DNA of 64,000 nucleotides, from positions 6,386,001-6,450,000 of the forward strand of contig OY744467.1 in the NCBI GenBank assembly GCA_963556145.1, read 5' to 3'. A program made the translations under genes and the position numbers. The stretch comes from Hygrocybe punicea (taxonomy: Eukaryota > Basidiomycota > Agaricomycetes > Agaricales > Hygrophoraceae). Below are positions 20,183 to 31,403 of this stretch, piece by piece (positions within the stretch are counted from its first letter, which is position 1; every line of letters starts with the position of its first letter). The notes below the pieces were generated by a model. The model ran no database searches. It had not been told where the DNA came from and saw nothing but the letters and a program-made list of their open reading frames with translations.

Positions 20183-23104
20183 TGAAAGAGACCGGGAACA
20201 CGACCAACTTGTGTTTTAGACACGGGTTGGTCGTGTTGCACTCGTCGTCGTTGCGTCAGTGCTGCGTGCGTCTTCGTCGTCGCGTGTTGTTGTCGTCGTT
20301 GCATCAGCGCTGTGTGCATCGTCGTCGTGTCAGTGCTGCGTGCGTCGTCGTCGTCGTCGTTGTTTACATGGAAAACTAATGAAATTGAAATAATAGTCAG
20401 CTTTGCATAACGGTGTGACGATTTGAGACGTACCTGACAGCCAGAGGGTAGATGCACCACCACTCTGGCTGGTTTCTCACATTCCTGGCCCTACAAAGCT
20501 TGTCGTCGTCATCATCGTAGTTGTTGGTGTCGTCGTTGTGTAACCGTGAGGGTGACGGTATGGTGAGTGTTGTTATTATTATTGAGTCGACGTTTCGCGT
20601 CTTTGTTTAAGATCACATGATCTAAGTTCCCACGATTTTCATATACACAAAAATTAAACATTTGAGTATCTACAGAGAATGAGTTTTGGCTGTGACCCGT
20701 GAGTACTCACACGGGTACCTGAGAGATAATATGTGACACCCAGATCCGTGAGTATTTCAGACAACAGGTAAATAATACTCATGAGTAAGATACCCACGAG
20801 TTTTCCCACGGGTAAACCCATTGTGACCCGCAGGTTACCTAGAGTCGTGACATGCCTTAGTCTGAACCTTCCGATTCACCTGCAGTATCGTGTCAAAAAT
20901 GTTTATCTTGCTGGAATAATTCCAGGCGATGTGCATCTCCATCAAATCAATAATTTCCTTCGCCTTCTTGTTGATGACCTTGTGCGATTGTGGAACCCAG
21001 GAGTTTATTACACCAAGACTGCGCAATTTGCTCAAGGTTGTCTTGTGCGATGCGCCCTCATCCCGCTCATTGCTGATGTACCAGCTGTGCGAAAGACTGC
21101 AGGCTGGACTTCGCACTCGGCTAACAGGTTTTGCTCCTTCTGCAAACAACTTAAAGAAGACATGGCAAATTTTGATGTGGATTTGTGGGCAAGACAGACT
21201 TGGGCGGAACATATGGCAGCCGCGGTGCAGTGGAGGGATGCCCCTACCTTGGAAGACCGTAATGCTTTATTCGAAATGCATAGCATTCGATGGTCAGAAC
21301 TTCTGCGGATTCCATACTGGGACCCAACAAGATTCGCGGTGGTGGACGCCATGCACAATTTGTTCCTTGGCATCTTCGCTGATCATTGTCATGTCATTTG
21401 GGAAATGGACAATACTAGTAAATCTATGGAGGGTCACTCTGCGCATTCCCCTCAACAACAGGCTGAGCAGTTGACGAAATGTTTGGAAGCTTTACGCCAC
21501 TGTTCGAAGAGCCAGCTACAGAGTCTTCGACGAGGTTATTTAGTTTGGTATGCAGAGTTGAATGGAGTCACTCTATCAGGTCCACAGAGCACTACAAAGC
21601 AAAACTATATAGATGCCTTACTGAATTGGGTGAGTAACATTACTATTCTATCTATTTTTGTTCAAAGATGTCATTAGCGCACAGAAAATCTGGACGCCAA
21701 CATCATTACTCCTCAGCCACATGTAGACCCTGTGGTTGATTTTGCAAAGATTGGTAAAGAGCGTGGGCCAAAAATACTCAACCTTTCTGCTTTGAGCGAA
21801 ATTTGGGATGATATGGCCAAAACCACAACCCCAACCTGGATGGTCCATGGTCCATCCAATATTGGGAATGCTGGACATGGAAAACTCAAGGCAGACCAAT
21901 GGCAGACTGTATGCACGGTTAATTTCATTATAACACTTATTCGAATCTGGGGCCAGGTTGGTTCCACTGCAACACAGGAAGAAATTCTCCATAATTTTCT
22001 GGCCCTGGTTACAGCAGTGCGATGGGCGACAATGCGATCAACTTCTGAAGAGCGCATCACAATAGTCGAGGAACAAGTTCAGATTTACTTGACAACCCTG
22101 GTCAAAATATACTCCACGAAAGTCTTAAAACCCAAGTTTAATTTGGCCTTACATCTTCCCGAACTTCTTTGTGCATTTGGACCAGTTCATGGATGGTGGT
22201 GTTTTCCATTTGAGCGTTATAACGGTATCTTGCAGCGCAAAAATAAAAATAATAAATGTGGTGGGTCCAGTAATGTCGACACAATACAGTTTCTAGCTAA
22301 TTTCGGCGAGTCCCTAGGGCAATTGGAGCTAACATTTCTTCGATCATTCTGTCGAGGAGGCAATTTGAAAGTTCTCTTGTCACGTGATGATTTGCCGGAC
22401 ACGTTGAAAGAGATAAAAATTGAACTGGACAAGCACTTCAATGGTCATCAGTTTCGTGGAACCTTATCAAACGATTTATCAGCAATCGCTGCCAAGTTTG
22501 CAATGCCAACAACATGGATTGAGGGTGCAGTTGAAGAGGCCCTCCCCGACGACATCTATGACCACCTGTTGAAACGAATTAACCTCGATTCGGGAACAAT
22601 GCGCTTTTATTCTCACAAGCAGGTTTCCACTACAGGATATGCGTTGGCGCCTCTGGTTCAATATACCGACGAAATTGAAGCAGGAGGTGTACAGTTCTCG
22701 ACGGCAGGGTGTTTTAGACAAAATTCATTGATTCTTTACCAACGACCAGGAGAACTCAAACATGACTTGCATCCTGGCCAAATTCAGGAAATATTTCGAC
22801 ACTGTCATCGTGGCATCACTAATGATCCTCTCATTGAATCATTTCTGGTAATACGGCCTTTTGAAGAACTCACCGAGGACGAAGCTAATTTCGATCCATA
22901 TCGACGCTTCCCACTCCTGGGTGTTTCCCTCTACCATGATAAAATGCAACCTGCGATTGTAATCAAATCAACTGACATTGTCAGCCACTTCACAAGCTGT
23001 CCCTTTGAGAATGACGTTATTAAAGGGGCACTAGTTGTTTTGTCACTTGAACGAGTACGTTGAAATGATAGACATCTTCTGTGGACTCAAGACTATTTTC
23101 GCAG

Positions 23105-23662
23105 GATTGAATTGTCAAGACATTACAGGGAAGCAATGTAGATAAGGATGCCTGGTCTTGTTCTGTTGATAATATTGGTAGCCACATCTCATGAGTAGAC
23201 AAAGAGCTATCACTGGCAATCACAATTAGTTGACTGTTATTAATAACGTTTGCCGCCGCTATAAGTATGACTCATCATGCATGCATCATGAATGAGTCAA
23301 TCAACACGCACACACAGACTTCACCTTTGACCTTCAAGTTTGACCTTTGACCTTTGCAGGATGTTGGCCCTGATCCAGTGAGTAGTGTGCCATATGAAAC
23401 CAATTGAGATGCTCAGGACAACCTTAAAGAATCCTCAAAGGGTCTGTTTCTCTGTAACTTGTGGCTTTATCCTTTATTTACTGACCAGATAGATCAGTCA
23501 GAGCTATTCAAGAGTAGGTGGGCCCGAGAGGAACTGTTGGAGAATATCGTAACATGTTTCATTTGGATGAAACCGCACTTATATGTGATCACAAGTATGG
23601 CCTTTGCTTTGTATCTGAAGCCATGATCCATCCGACACATCACGTTGTTCACATCACACTGT
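23105..23662 (-). repeat. Right arm of the ~540-bp inverted repeat bounding the Tnp2 composite
   Basis: Reverse complement of 15524-16058 with only scattered differences visible. It begins about 40 bp after the Tnp2 stop codon and ends where the foldback element starts. Confidence 0.85.
23508..23645 (+). pseudogene. Possible pogo/Tc5-like DDE transposase fragment inside the inverted repeat
   Basis: One plus-strand frame reads GTVGEYRNMFHLDETALI followed by CDHKYGLCFVSEAMI. The block NMFHLDETAL resembles the first catalytic Asp region (N-M-D-E-T) of pogo/Tigger and Tc5 transposases. The left arm carries the same frame on the minus strand. It is only about 45 codons long and nothing downstream matches, so it may be coincidence. 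A profile search would settle it. Confidence 0.35.
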
Positions 23663-23999
23663 GATATAAAGTCAAGAACATGCGTCAGTCTGTTCATTAC
23701 ACAAATGTAATATAATTTGAAATGCAATTATGCAAAGCACAGGGAATACCCACATTACAAAATTATTCTTTCGAAAATGCACAATATCTCACTCTTAGCT
23801 TCATCACTCACAGGAGCTACTTCTTCCCAAAGAACATTTATACCACAATCAGTAATTACCCCACTTGGAATTTTGTCTTTTTATTTAATATTACTCCACT
23901 CTCATTTGGAATCATTACATATCCATATCCACTCACTATTACTGAGAATGGAAATATCAATTTTATTATTATTTTATCCAAAATACATAATTAAATCAT

Positions 24000-24215
24000 A
24001 CAGGGATTGGGACTGGGTGTGGGTGTGGATGTGGATGTGGATGAGGGGGTGGGTGTGGGTGTGGGTGTAGGAGGAGGCTGTGGGAGGAGGCTGTGGCAGT
24101 GGCAGCAGGGAGAGGGTGTGGGAGAAGGGGAGGGAAGGGAGGCGTGAAGGGCAGCATGGAGTGGGAGAGGGAGAGGGAGAGGGAGAGGGAGAGGGAGAGG
24201 GAGGAGGGGTGGCAT
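24000..24215 (+). repeat. GTGGGT and GAGAGG simple repeats
   Basis: (GTGTGG/GTGGAT)n at 24010-24070 and (GAGAGG)n at 24160-24210. The first is mirrored on the other arm of the foldback element at about 26425-26510. Confidence 0.75.
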
Positions 24216-24739
24216 GTACATACCTCTCTCGTTCCCGTCGTCCTCGTCCTCGTCGTCTGTGTATCTGCCGTCCTTGTCCTCGTCGTCTGCGTCTCCGCCA
24301 TCCTTGTCCTCGTCGTCTGCGTCTCCGCCGTCCTTGTCCTCGTCGTATTCGTCTTCGTCTCGCTGTCCTCGTCCTCGTCGTCTTCGTATCCGCCGTCCTC
24401 GTCCCCGTCGTCCCTGTCCCTGTCGTTCCCATTCCCGTCGTTCCCATCGTCATCGTCATCGTCCTCGTTCTCATCGTCATCCGCATCTCCGTCCCCGTCC
24501 TCGTCCTCGTCGTCCCCTGGATGGTTGTCGTCAGCCGCTGGACGGTCGTCCTGATGGTCGTTGTCGTCTCCGTCGTCCTGTCGTCCCGTCGTCGTCCCCT
24601 GGTCGGCCGTCTCTGCCTTCGTCGTCTTTGTCGTCATCGTTACCTGCCATCCATCGTTTCGGCCCTTGAGTTGGGCGTTGACGTGACGTGGCGCGGCTGT
24701 GCGTGTTGCAGGGCATTCCCGGCGCGGCAGTGAGAAAGT

Positions 24740-25640
24740 TCTACATGAAAATAACACTATTAATTAGCATAGTAATAGATAGTAAGTTTTGAGACTTGTA
24801 CTTACCTTCTACTTGATGTTGTTGCTGTCGCCGTTCTCGTGGACGCATCGTGGAGTACACGACGATTTGAACCCACGCCGGAAGTAGCCGATTGCCCAAA
24901 CGGGTGCGAGTTGCCTTATATGTAACCAAGATCTTACTTTTCTCAGTGTAATTGCATGGAGCACAACAACTGTGTAACACATTTCAGACCATGAGGGGAT
25001 AGAATTAGCCTATAAATACATCCTCCCCAAATTTTGTATTTTATTATGGCCTACATAGAGAGATATCCATGATTCATTGATACCTCCCTGCCAATTTCAG
25101 ACCCTTAAAGTGCAACTTTACCAATAATGCTCTGAAAAATATGAGAATAATTGTGAAACTACTATGTAAAGTATCTATTGTATTTATGATCAGTGCCTGG
25201 CACTTGGTGGTCCCAGACATCTGTTGTAGCCAAGAAAGTTTCGACAGGTTCAAAGTTAAAGCAGTTTGGACTTTGGCTGGGTCAGCCACAATGCACAATT
25301 CTGTGCATTTGCCAGCTGCAACATAGGTCCTGGTCCAGCAACAATCAGGCACTTTTGTGTACACCAATGAGTACTTATTCAAGTACTCCTTAGATTAATT
25401 TCAGATTTTTAAGACCAAGTTATATCATTAAAGGTCCAATTCTGGCAGGGGAATGGAATAAATTGTGGATAGCTCGTGATGCAGGGCAAAATAAAATACA
25501 AAATTTGACATGAGAGTAGGTATACTATATTTACATCTTTTGAGGATCTCACTTTGGGTATGCATGCATTGTTGTGCATGCCAGAAGATTCAAAAGCTTC
25601 AGCCACACTTCCATGTTTGGCAACTCGAACCGTTTGGGAA
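24740..25640. other. Central part of the foldback element without a gene
   Basis: AT-rich sequence separating the two triplet-repeat units. I found no coding frame with a recognisable motif. Confidence 0.4.
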
Positions 25641-26989
25641 ATCGGCAACCGCCGGTTGGCGGCGAGTTCAAACGACTCGTTTTCAACAACGCGTCAACAA
25701 CAGGAGACGGGTGCAGAGGAGCACCCGAGGTAAATTTCTGATTTTAACTTTCTTGTGTTCTTTACTAATTGTTGACCTTTTGCAGCTACCCCACGCCAAA
25801 CAGGCGATTCCGAACACCCAACAGCAGAACACAACGCGCCAGCGAACAGAACGGAAGCCGACGAAAACGGCCACCGCGAGGATGGCGGAAACGAGGCCGC
25901 GACGCCGGGCACGAGGATGCCCCAACGGCCAGGACAGAGTGCCGAGACAACCACAGCGGCAACGACGAGGACAGAGGCCACGAGGACACAGATGGCCAGC
26001 AAGGGGACGGGGACGGGGACGAAGGCGGACAGCGAGGGCACAACAGGACAACAGAGACCACGACGACATTCCAGGGGACGATGAGGACAACGACGGGGAA
26101 GGAGACGGAGATGACGATGACAACGAGGACAAGAGGACAAGGACAACGAGGACGGTGACGAGGACGATGGGAACAGGAACGACGGCGATGGGAATGACAG
26201 GGATGGGGACGATGGCGACCACGGGAAAGGGAACGACGGGGAGGAGGACGGCGGGTCAAAGACGAAGACGACAAGGACGACGGGAACGCGATAAGTATGT
26301 ACATCCCACCTGTCCGCCCTCTTCTCCTGCCTCTTCCTCTCCCACTCCCACTCCCTGCTGCCCTTCCCTCCTCCCTTTCCTCCTCCCCTTCTCCCACACC
26401 CTTTCCCTGCTGCCACTCCCACAGCCTCCTCCTACACCCACACCCATACCCACACCCACACCCACACCCACACCCTCATCCACATCCACATCCACACCCA
26501 CACCCAGTCCCAATCCCTGTATGAGTTAATTATGTATTTTGGATAAAATAATAATAAAATTGATATTTCCATTCTCAGTAATAGTGAGTGGATATGGATA
26601 TGTAATGATTCCAAATGAGAGTGGAGTAATATTAAATAAAAAGACAAAATTCCAAGTGGGGTAATTACTGATTGTGGTATAAATGTTCTTTGGGAAGAAG
26701 TAGCTCCTGTGAGTGATGAAGCTAAGAGTGAGATATTGTGCATTTTCGAAAGAATAATTTTGTAATGTGGGTATTCCCTGTGCTTTGCATAATTGCATTT
26801 CAAATTATATTACATTTGTGTAATGAACAGACTGACGCATGTTCTTGACTTTATATCACAGTGTCTGAATAAATATTGGTTTGATCTGTTGTAAGCACTG
26901 CCATTGAATGTTGTCAACATTGTGTACAAACAGGCAGATTGATACATCGCACAAGCCTGTGGACCAACATGGGGTCCAGTTACAGCAAG

Positions 26990-27625
26990 AGCGGGACCCC
27001 AGTCAGCCCAATCCGGTGGCCAGAGCTGGACGCAGGTCAACCTGGTGCTGCAGCAAGAACTGGGCCTGGGTCAACCCAATCCCACAGCAATAGCTGGACC
27101 CAGGTCAACCTACCCCGCAGCAAGCGCTGGACCCAGGTCAACCCGGTGCTGCAGCAATAGCTGGACCCAGGTCAACCTGATCCCGCAGCAAGAGCTGGAA
27201 CCTGGTCAACCCAGTCCCGCAGCAATAGCTGGACCCAGGTCAACCTACCCCGCAGCAAGCGCTGGACCCAGGTCAACCCGGTGCTGCAGCAATAGCTGGA
27301 CCCAGGTCAACCTACCCCACAGCAAGAGCTGGACCCGGGTCAACCCACTCCTGCAGCAAGAGCTGGACCATGGTCTACCCAGTCCTCCAGCAACAGCTGA
27401 AGCCAGGTCAACCTACATTCCATGAACAGCTGGCCCTGGGTCAACCCATATATCCAGCAATACCTGTTCTGGGTTAACCCCTGCATGGCAGAGCTGACAG
27501 CAGGTTGACCTACCCAGCAGCCATTTACCAGCAAGAGCTGTACCTGGGTCAACCTACCCCAACACAGTTCCACAGCAAGAGCTGTAATTTGGGTCAACCT
27601 ACCCCTGCAGCAATAACTGCGCTAT
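26990..27625 (+). repeat. 33-bp minisatellite array
   Basis: About 19 units of roughly 33 bp follow the pattern AGCTGGACCCAGGTCAACC plus TACCCCGCAGCAA, with drift at the right end. Because 33 is a multiple of 3, one frame stays open and repeats SWTQVNLPRSK-like text, which is not evidence of a gene. The array ends where a truncated hAT transposase begins. Confidence 0.85.
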
Positions 27626-27639
27626 GTGTACCTACCAAT

Positions 27640-28454
27640 CGCAGTTCTATCTGTGATTGGGTTAACCAAAACGACTGGGTCTACTGGATTGGGAGCCGTC
27701 CAGGCATCGGTAGCGAAGTGGACTTGGCCGGAGTGTTCCTTGAGAATCTTGTCAATACGTTCACGGCACCGCTCAAACGCTGCCTTGATGTCCCCTCTGA
27801 CAGTAGCTGGAGAGGGAATGACGGTGGATGGACGGCCAGCCTTCATCATCGTGATGAACTGAGGGTCAGAAAAAATCTTGGTGGGCCGGGCACTTTCAAC
27901 ACACCAGCGGGCAAGATGAGCTTGCGTTTCTTCAGAGGTATGCGCGCGATGGGTGACTTTGACAGGCGCCTGGCCTTGTCGGGCAAAGCTGGCAAAGATG
28001 GAACTGTCCCGACTGACAGGTGTCGGTTTGGAACCAAACACTGCATCAACGACGTCCTCACCGAAGCATCGCATGGCGTGGGACTTCAGATTGGATGTCC
28101 CACCGCGGTCCTTTGAATCTTGGAAATGCCAAATGCTGTGGAGACCTTTGTTGCGGCATCATGGCGCAGCACACTTGAAGAAATGATACTTGCGTCCTTT
28201 TTCGTAGCCAGCAGTGACATTGCTATTGAAAAATTGGTAAACGGGCGAGCGCCAAGACTCTTTGAGACGAGCTGATGATCCCCAGGCATTAGCAGCACTT
28301 GAAACGAGCCAAAGTCATACTCACCGAGTTCCTGCTCATCCGTCTCCTTTTCTGTGCCTTCCGAGGCTTGAACAGATTGAACTTCGTCATCGCTGACAGG
28401 TATAGAGAGTGGGGGTGATTCAGAGCGAGCAGTAGCTGAGCTGGGACGGGCCAT
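27640..28454 (-). pseudogene. hAT transposase, 5' portion with BED zinc finger, truncated
   Basis: On the minus strand the protein starts at the ATG at 28454 (MARPSSATARSESPP). A BED-type finger follows at about 28190-28070: FFKCAAP-stop-CRNKG, then GTSNLKSHAMRCFG with the His/Cys pair. Then comes HTSEETQAHLARWCVES and finally CRERIDKILKEH with VHFATDAWTAPN, the first catalytic Asp region of hAT transposases. A TGA at 28159-28161 breaks the finger. After that Asp the sequence runs into the 33-bp minisatellite, so the remaining catalytic residues and the dimerisation domain are absent. It cannot be functional. Confidence 0.8.
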
Positions 28455-28889
28455 GATTGGATGGGGAGCAGTAAACACGGCCAACGGCTTTATCAAGGCT
28501 CGGGTCGAAAGGGGGCCCATGGTGCCATACAATAATGGAGTGGAGAGATGCTGCTTGGTATTGATAAGCCCAATTGTCAGTCTTGAGAGAGCGAAACACC
28601 CACCGCTGATCCAAGTGCAATGTTAAGAAAATGAGACACAATAAGAGATACATGTGAGTCCTGTGAGACAGGGCTACAATTGATGATCGAGAGCATGATA
28701 TCGACTTGGGCGAGACAAGGCTGGAAAAAAACGATCTGAGAAGACAAGACGCTAGTCGCACGCACCGCAATTATGTTGCCAGTGCTTGGTACCCAATCAT
28801 CAGGATCCGGTGATGGAGGGCTGTCGCTGGCCATTGAAGGCATAAGGTCCTGAATCCAGCAACGAGACGATGGATCTCCGAGTCGTCAG

Positions 28890-29057
28890 TGATGACAAAC
28901 AAACTGAGGTGTCGACAAACAAAGGTGTCACTGTGTGACCATGACAAAACCATGAACCCGCGGTAACAGGTCCGGTGTGCCGGCAGGTGGGAAAATTTAA
29001 CACCATACCTGAACCTGTGGCACCTGTACCTGTGACACCGCAGGTAAACCCACACCT
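28890..29057 (-). repeat. Probable 5' terminal region of the BED-hAT element
   Basis: Short direct and inverted copies of ACAGGT, ACCTGT and GCACCTGT are crowded here (acctgtgacaccgcaggt, acctgaacctgtggcacc). They end at cacacctgtgat next to a new coding region. This is the type of subterminal repeat that hAT transposases bind. The other end is lost. Confidence 0.45.
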
Positions 29058-31155
29058 GTGATATACACTATTCCCGATCTGTCACTTCCGCTGTCGAGTC
29101 CCTCAACTCCACGTAAAGTGATGCCTCAGAAGGAAAAGGCTCAGCAACTGTACCCCATCGACATTTTCCATTATACTCGACCACCTCTCACAATTATTGG
29201 AGCTAACACTGGTGTGATTTGGGCCAGGACATTTCCGGCCGAACCTATAGCCGCTCGAAGTGATGGCTGGTGGGGTCCCCACGAGTACGTGATACTTCCT
29301 CAAACATATGACCAATCGTCTCCGTATATGGCATGGATCCCTTCTCAGAAGGCCTACAAAGACAGCAACTTCTTTAAATATACTGGCCTTGACCCCTCCC
29401 TTGCACTTCTCTCTTTCGACGAATTCCCCCTCGTCCCGGTTCCTAAGTTTTCCACGACACCAACAGAATTGGGACACATACCACACACTATTGCCAACCT
29501 GCCACCAAAGCCCCAAGTGGTGACTCCGAATAAAGCCCACCTATCTTTCTTCAATACGTCAGACGACATGCGTGCCATAGTAAAGGAACAAGTTTTTGCG
29601 TTAATATCCGAGGTTCGGCGGGTTATCGATAACCTCCATCAAAATCCAGATTTTCACTTCATTCGTATGCCTGAGGAAGCCCTGTCTCGACTTAAACAGG
29701 CTTACTACTGGAATCTCCTTCCAGACACCATCACTAACATTGGACACACCCTCATACTTGTGGGCCTCAAGCAGGCTGTCTACGAACTGCATGGCTTCCT
29801 GCTCTGGTGAAAAGACGATGCCATCTGTGTCGAGCCGTTACCTCACCAGGGGTATTTTGCAAAGCTATATGGGACTAGGGGCGTTATCGTTGACAACTAC
29901 AGAGACTATAATGCTGTCGGTCATTTTGGGGTTGCTGTATACATGGAAGCCAACCTTGATGACATCACGCTTCAGCCTACTGTAAATGAGGTGGAACTCT
30001 CGCCAATTCCCATTCATCGGCAGCTTTTGGAACCCCTCGGTTCCTGGAGTGGTCACCTCATGTATATCTATTTTTATCCGCCGATCGCCGAACATTTTGC
30101 ATTTTATGAACTCGCTGCCCGAGGGTATGTCTCACGTCTTGATGTTTACGAGCTGAATCGGGACGTGGATAGGGTCCATGATAAAATGGTTCAAGATAAA
30201 TGTAAATTATGGTCACTTTTGAAATCACGAGGATAATCATAACTTCTTACAGGCATTGCTGCAGGCATCTACTTTCCATATATAAAAGGGCGCGTTAATC
30301 ATCTTCGTCAGTAAATCGAGGAGGAATATGTTGGGATTCAGTCTTTCAGCCCAATTCCACCTATCCACCAGTGGTTCTCGGGCAGACAACAAATGGAATG
30401 GCCTCCTGCTTTCAGTGGCCATGGTCGACCCCCCGCTATTGTCAGCGCCACGCCGCCACCACTTCTGTTTTTTTCGCTGCTCAAAAGCTGACAAATAGCG
30501 AGCTTTCTTTTTTATTTGGTCATGTATGCGGGCCAGGTGGCTTCAATGGTTTCAAGACACTCCATATGGCACTCGTGGGCGTTTCTATCTTACACATCAG
30601 GAATGGCAACAGATTCTGAGCGGTGAACGATTCAAGAGAGCAGCAAGGAAACAGCTAGGCCAAGTGTTTGACCTTCGTCGCTTCTGGCAATTTGACCCAT
30701 CCCTTCCCTGGGAAGATGGATGCACTCAAGATATCACGCCCATCCTCCGAGACCAAAGTCAACTGGATCCTGACCATTTTCTCAACGGCAATGAATACGC
30801 ATTCAACCTCAAGTGGCTATTGTGTTATGACATTGCCCTTACACATGTCAAGTACCAATTTGAAGAGACAGATGAAGTTTTTTTGAAAGAGAAGATGTTA
30901 TGTAAAGAGGCATTAGATGAATGACGATGTCGACGGTCAACGCTCTTCCGGGCTTCACCGACCCTTCTGACGGCCCCTCCACCACGGGAATCCAATGACT
31001 TCACTGTCAAGGCTGCTTGGTTTGAGGAGTTCCATACATTTCTCTTGGACTGGCCACATGTTTATGCTCGTCAACCTCACTGTGATGTGTCCCTAGTGGA
31101 CCTCCAGGAACCAACTTTTTCACGAGAAGTGAACTCCATTCTTTTGGTGTATTAG
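29058..31155 (+). pseudogene. Uncharacterised Agaricomycete-type gene, broken
   Basis: One frame runs 29058-30236 with a single TGA at 29808-29810. The first ATG is at 29121. Text on both sides of the stop is protein-like (GPHEYVILPQTYDQSSPYM, then GYFAKLYGTRGVIVDNYRDY and HFAFYELAARGYVSRLDVYE). After a non-coding gap it resumes at about 30530 (RWLQWFQDTPYGTRGRFYLT) to 30924 and, one frame away, ends WFEEFHTFLLDWPHVYARQP at TAG 31153-31155. No domain is recognised. Such genes are typical multicopy lineage-specific genes of mushrooms, which is an impression from memory. The gap and frame change make it a pseudogene. Confidence 0.5.
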
Positions 31156-31296
31156 ACAGGAGTTATCAAAATGCTGAATACGATTCCGACAATGATGTGG
31201 ACTTATCCAAGGAATCGGGGGCTTGATCGCTTTACAAACATTTGATTCATATATGTACATATATGCATGTACAACTGTTAACGTTGAATAACATTA

Positions 31297-31386
31297 CAGC
31301 CGTTTGCATTATCCTTGACAGTCACGCGGAATTTTTGTCAATTACGAATTTTTGGACTTAGTCAGATTTTCACTCGCGCTTCTCAT
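31297..31386 (+). repeat. Left terminal inverted repeat of the mariner element
   Basis: About 90 bp, matching the reverse complement of 33952-34041 with two differences. The accessory gene ATG lies 17 bp beyond it. Confidence 0.9.
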
Positions 31387-31403
31387 ATTTTACTCTGAGT
31401 CGC

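Larger units (their letters stand above)
19775..20835 (+). mobile_element. hAT-like palindrome-bearing element G, inserted in Tnp2 copy 2
   Basis: The insertion interrupts the transposase between VYYACC and CLSLNLP. The ends are rich in CCCGTGGGT/CCCACGGGT, and subterminal copies of ATCCACGGGT occur at both ends. Inside are palindromic modules at 19960-20010 and 20131-20182, a hairpin aacacgaccaac/gttggtcgtgtt at about 20195-20239, and GTC triplets around 20265-20360. The exact termini and target duplication are uncertain. The flanks themselves contain an inverted match (aggcatgtca / tgacatgcct). No transposase is present. Confidence 0.6.
18602..23063 (+). pseudogene. Tnp2-type (CACTA/EnSpm) transposase, copy 2, nearly complete but interrupted
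   Basis: The N-terminus (MPNKKLCQCHRCVG, a CxCxxC start) is followed by a long helical region and a Cys/His patch HRCTICQH near 19620. The Tnp2 core then follows: LQYRVKNVYLAGIIPG (20880), RWSELLRIPYWDPTRF and VVDAMHNLFLG (21285-21375). Past an intron at 21630-21677 come HGKLKADQW, LHLPELLCAFGPVHGW, FPFERYNGIL and a C-terminal LLGVSLYHDKM region ending at 23063. In-frame TGA codons lie at 18956-18958 and 19421-19423, and a repeat element occupies about 19775-20835. The C-terminal two thirds is intact apart from that. Both ends of the composite carry the 540-bp inverted repeat. Confidence 0.85.
23655..26870. mobile_element. Foldback element: two head-to-head triplet-repeat units with ~400-bp inverted ends
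   Basis: The ends start CACTGTGATATAAAGTC at 23655 and mirror it at 26870. The inverted arms (about 23655-24060 and 26465-26870) are almost identical and include the (GTGGGT)n tract. The two halves are divergent units. The minus-strand half has a splice donor GTAAGT near 24805 and acceptor TTTCATGTAG near 24739. The plus half has an intron at 25730-25785 (GTAAAT, TACTAAT, CAG). Each then runs into GAC/GAG triplets and a tail containing TATGTACATcCCA-like sequence. About 1 kb of unrelated AT-rich sequence lies between the halves. No transposase was found. Confidence 0.7.

Noticed and set aside
23996..24757. 253-codon Asp/Glu/Thr-rich frame and overlapping frames (also 25510-26529)
   Set aside because: These are GAC/GAG triplet repeats with several frames open on both strands. 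I treat them as the repeat tracts of the foldback element.
26939..27425. Frames made of 11-residue repeats
   Set aside because: They arise from a 33-bp minisatellite, a multiple of three, so openness is automatic.
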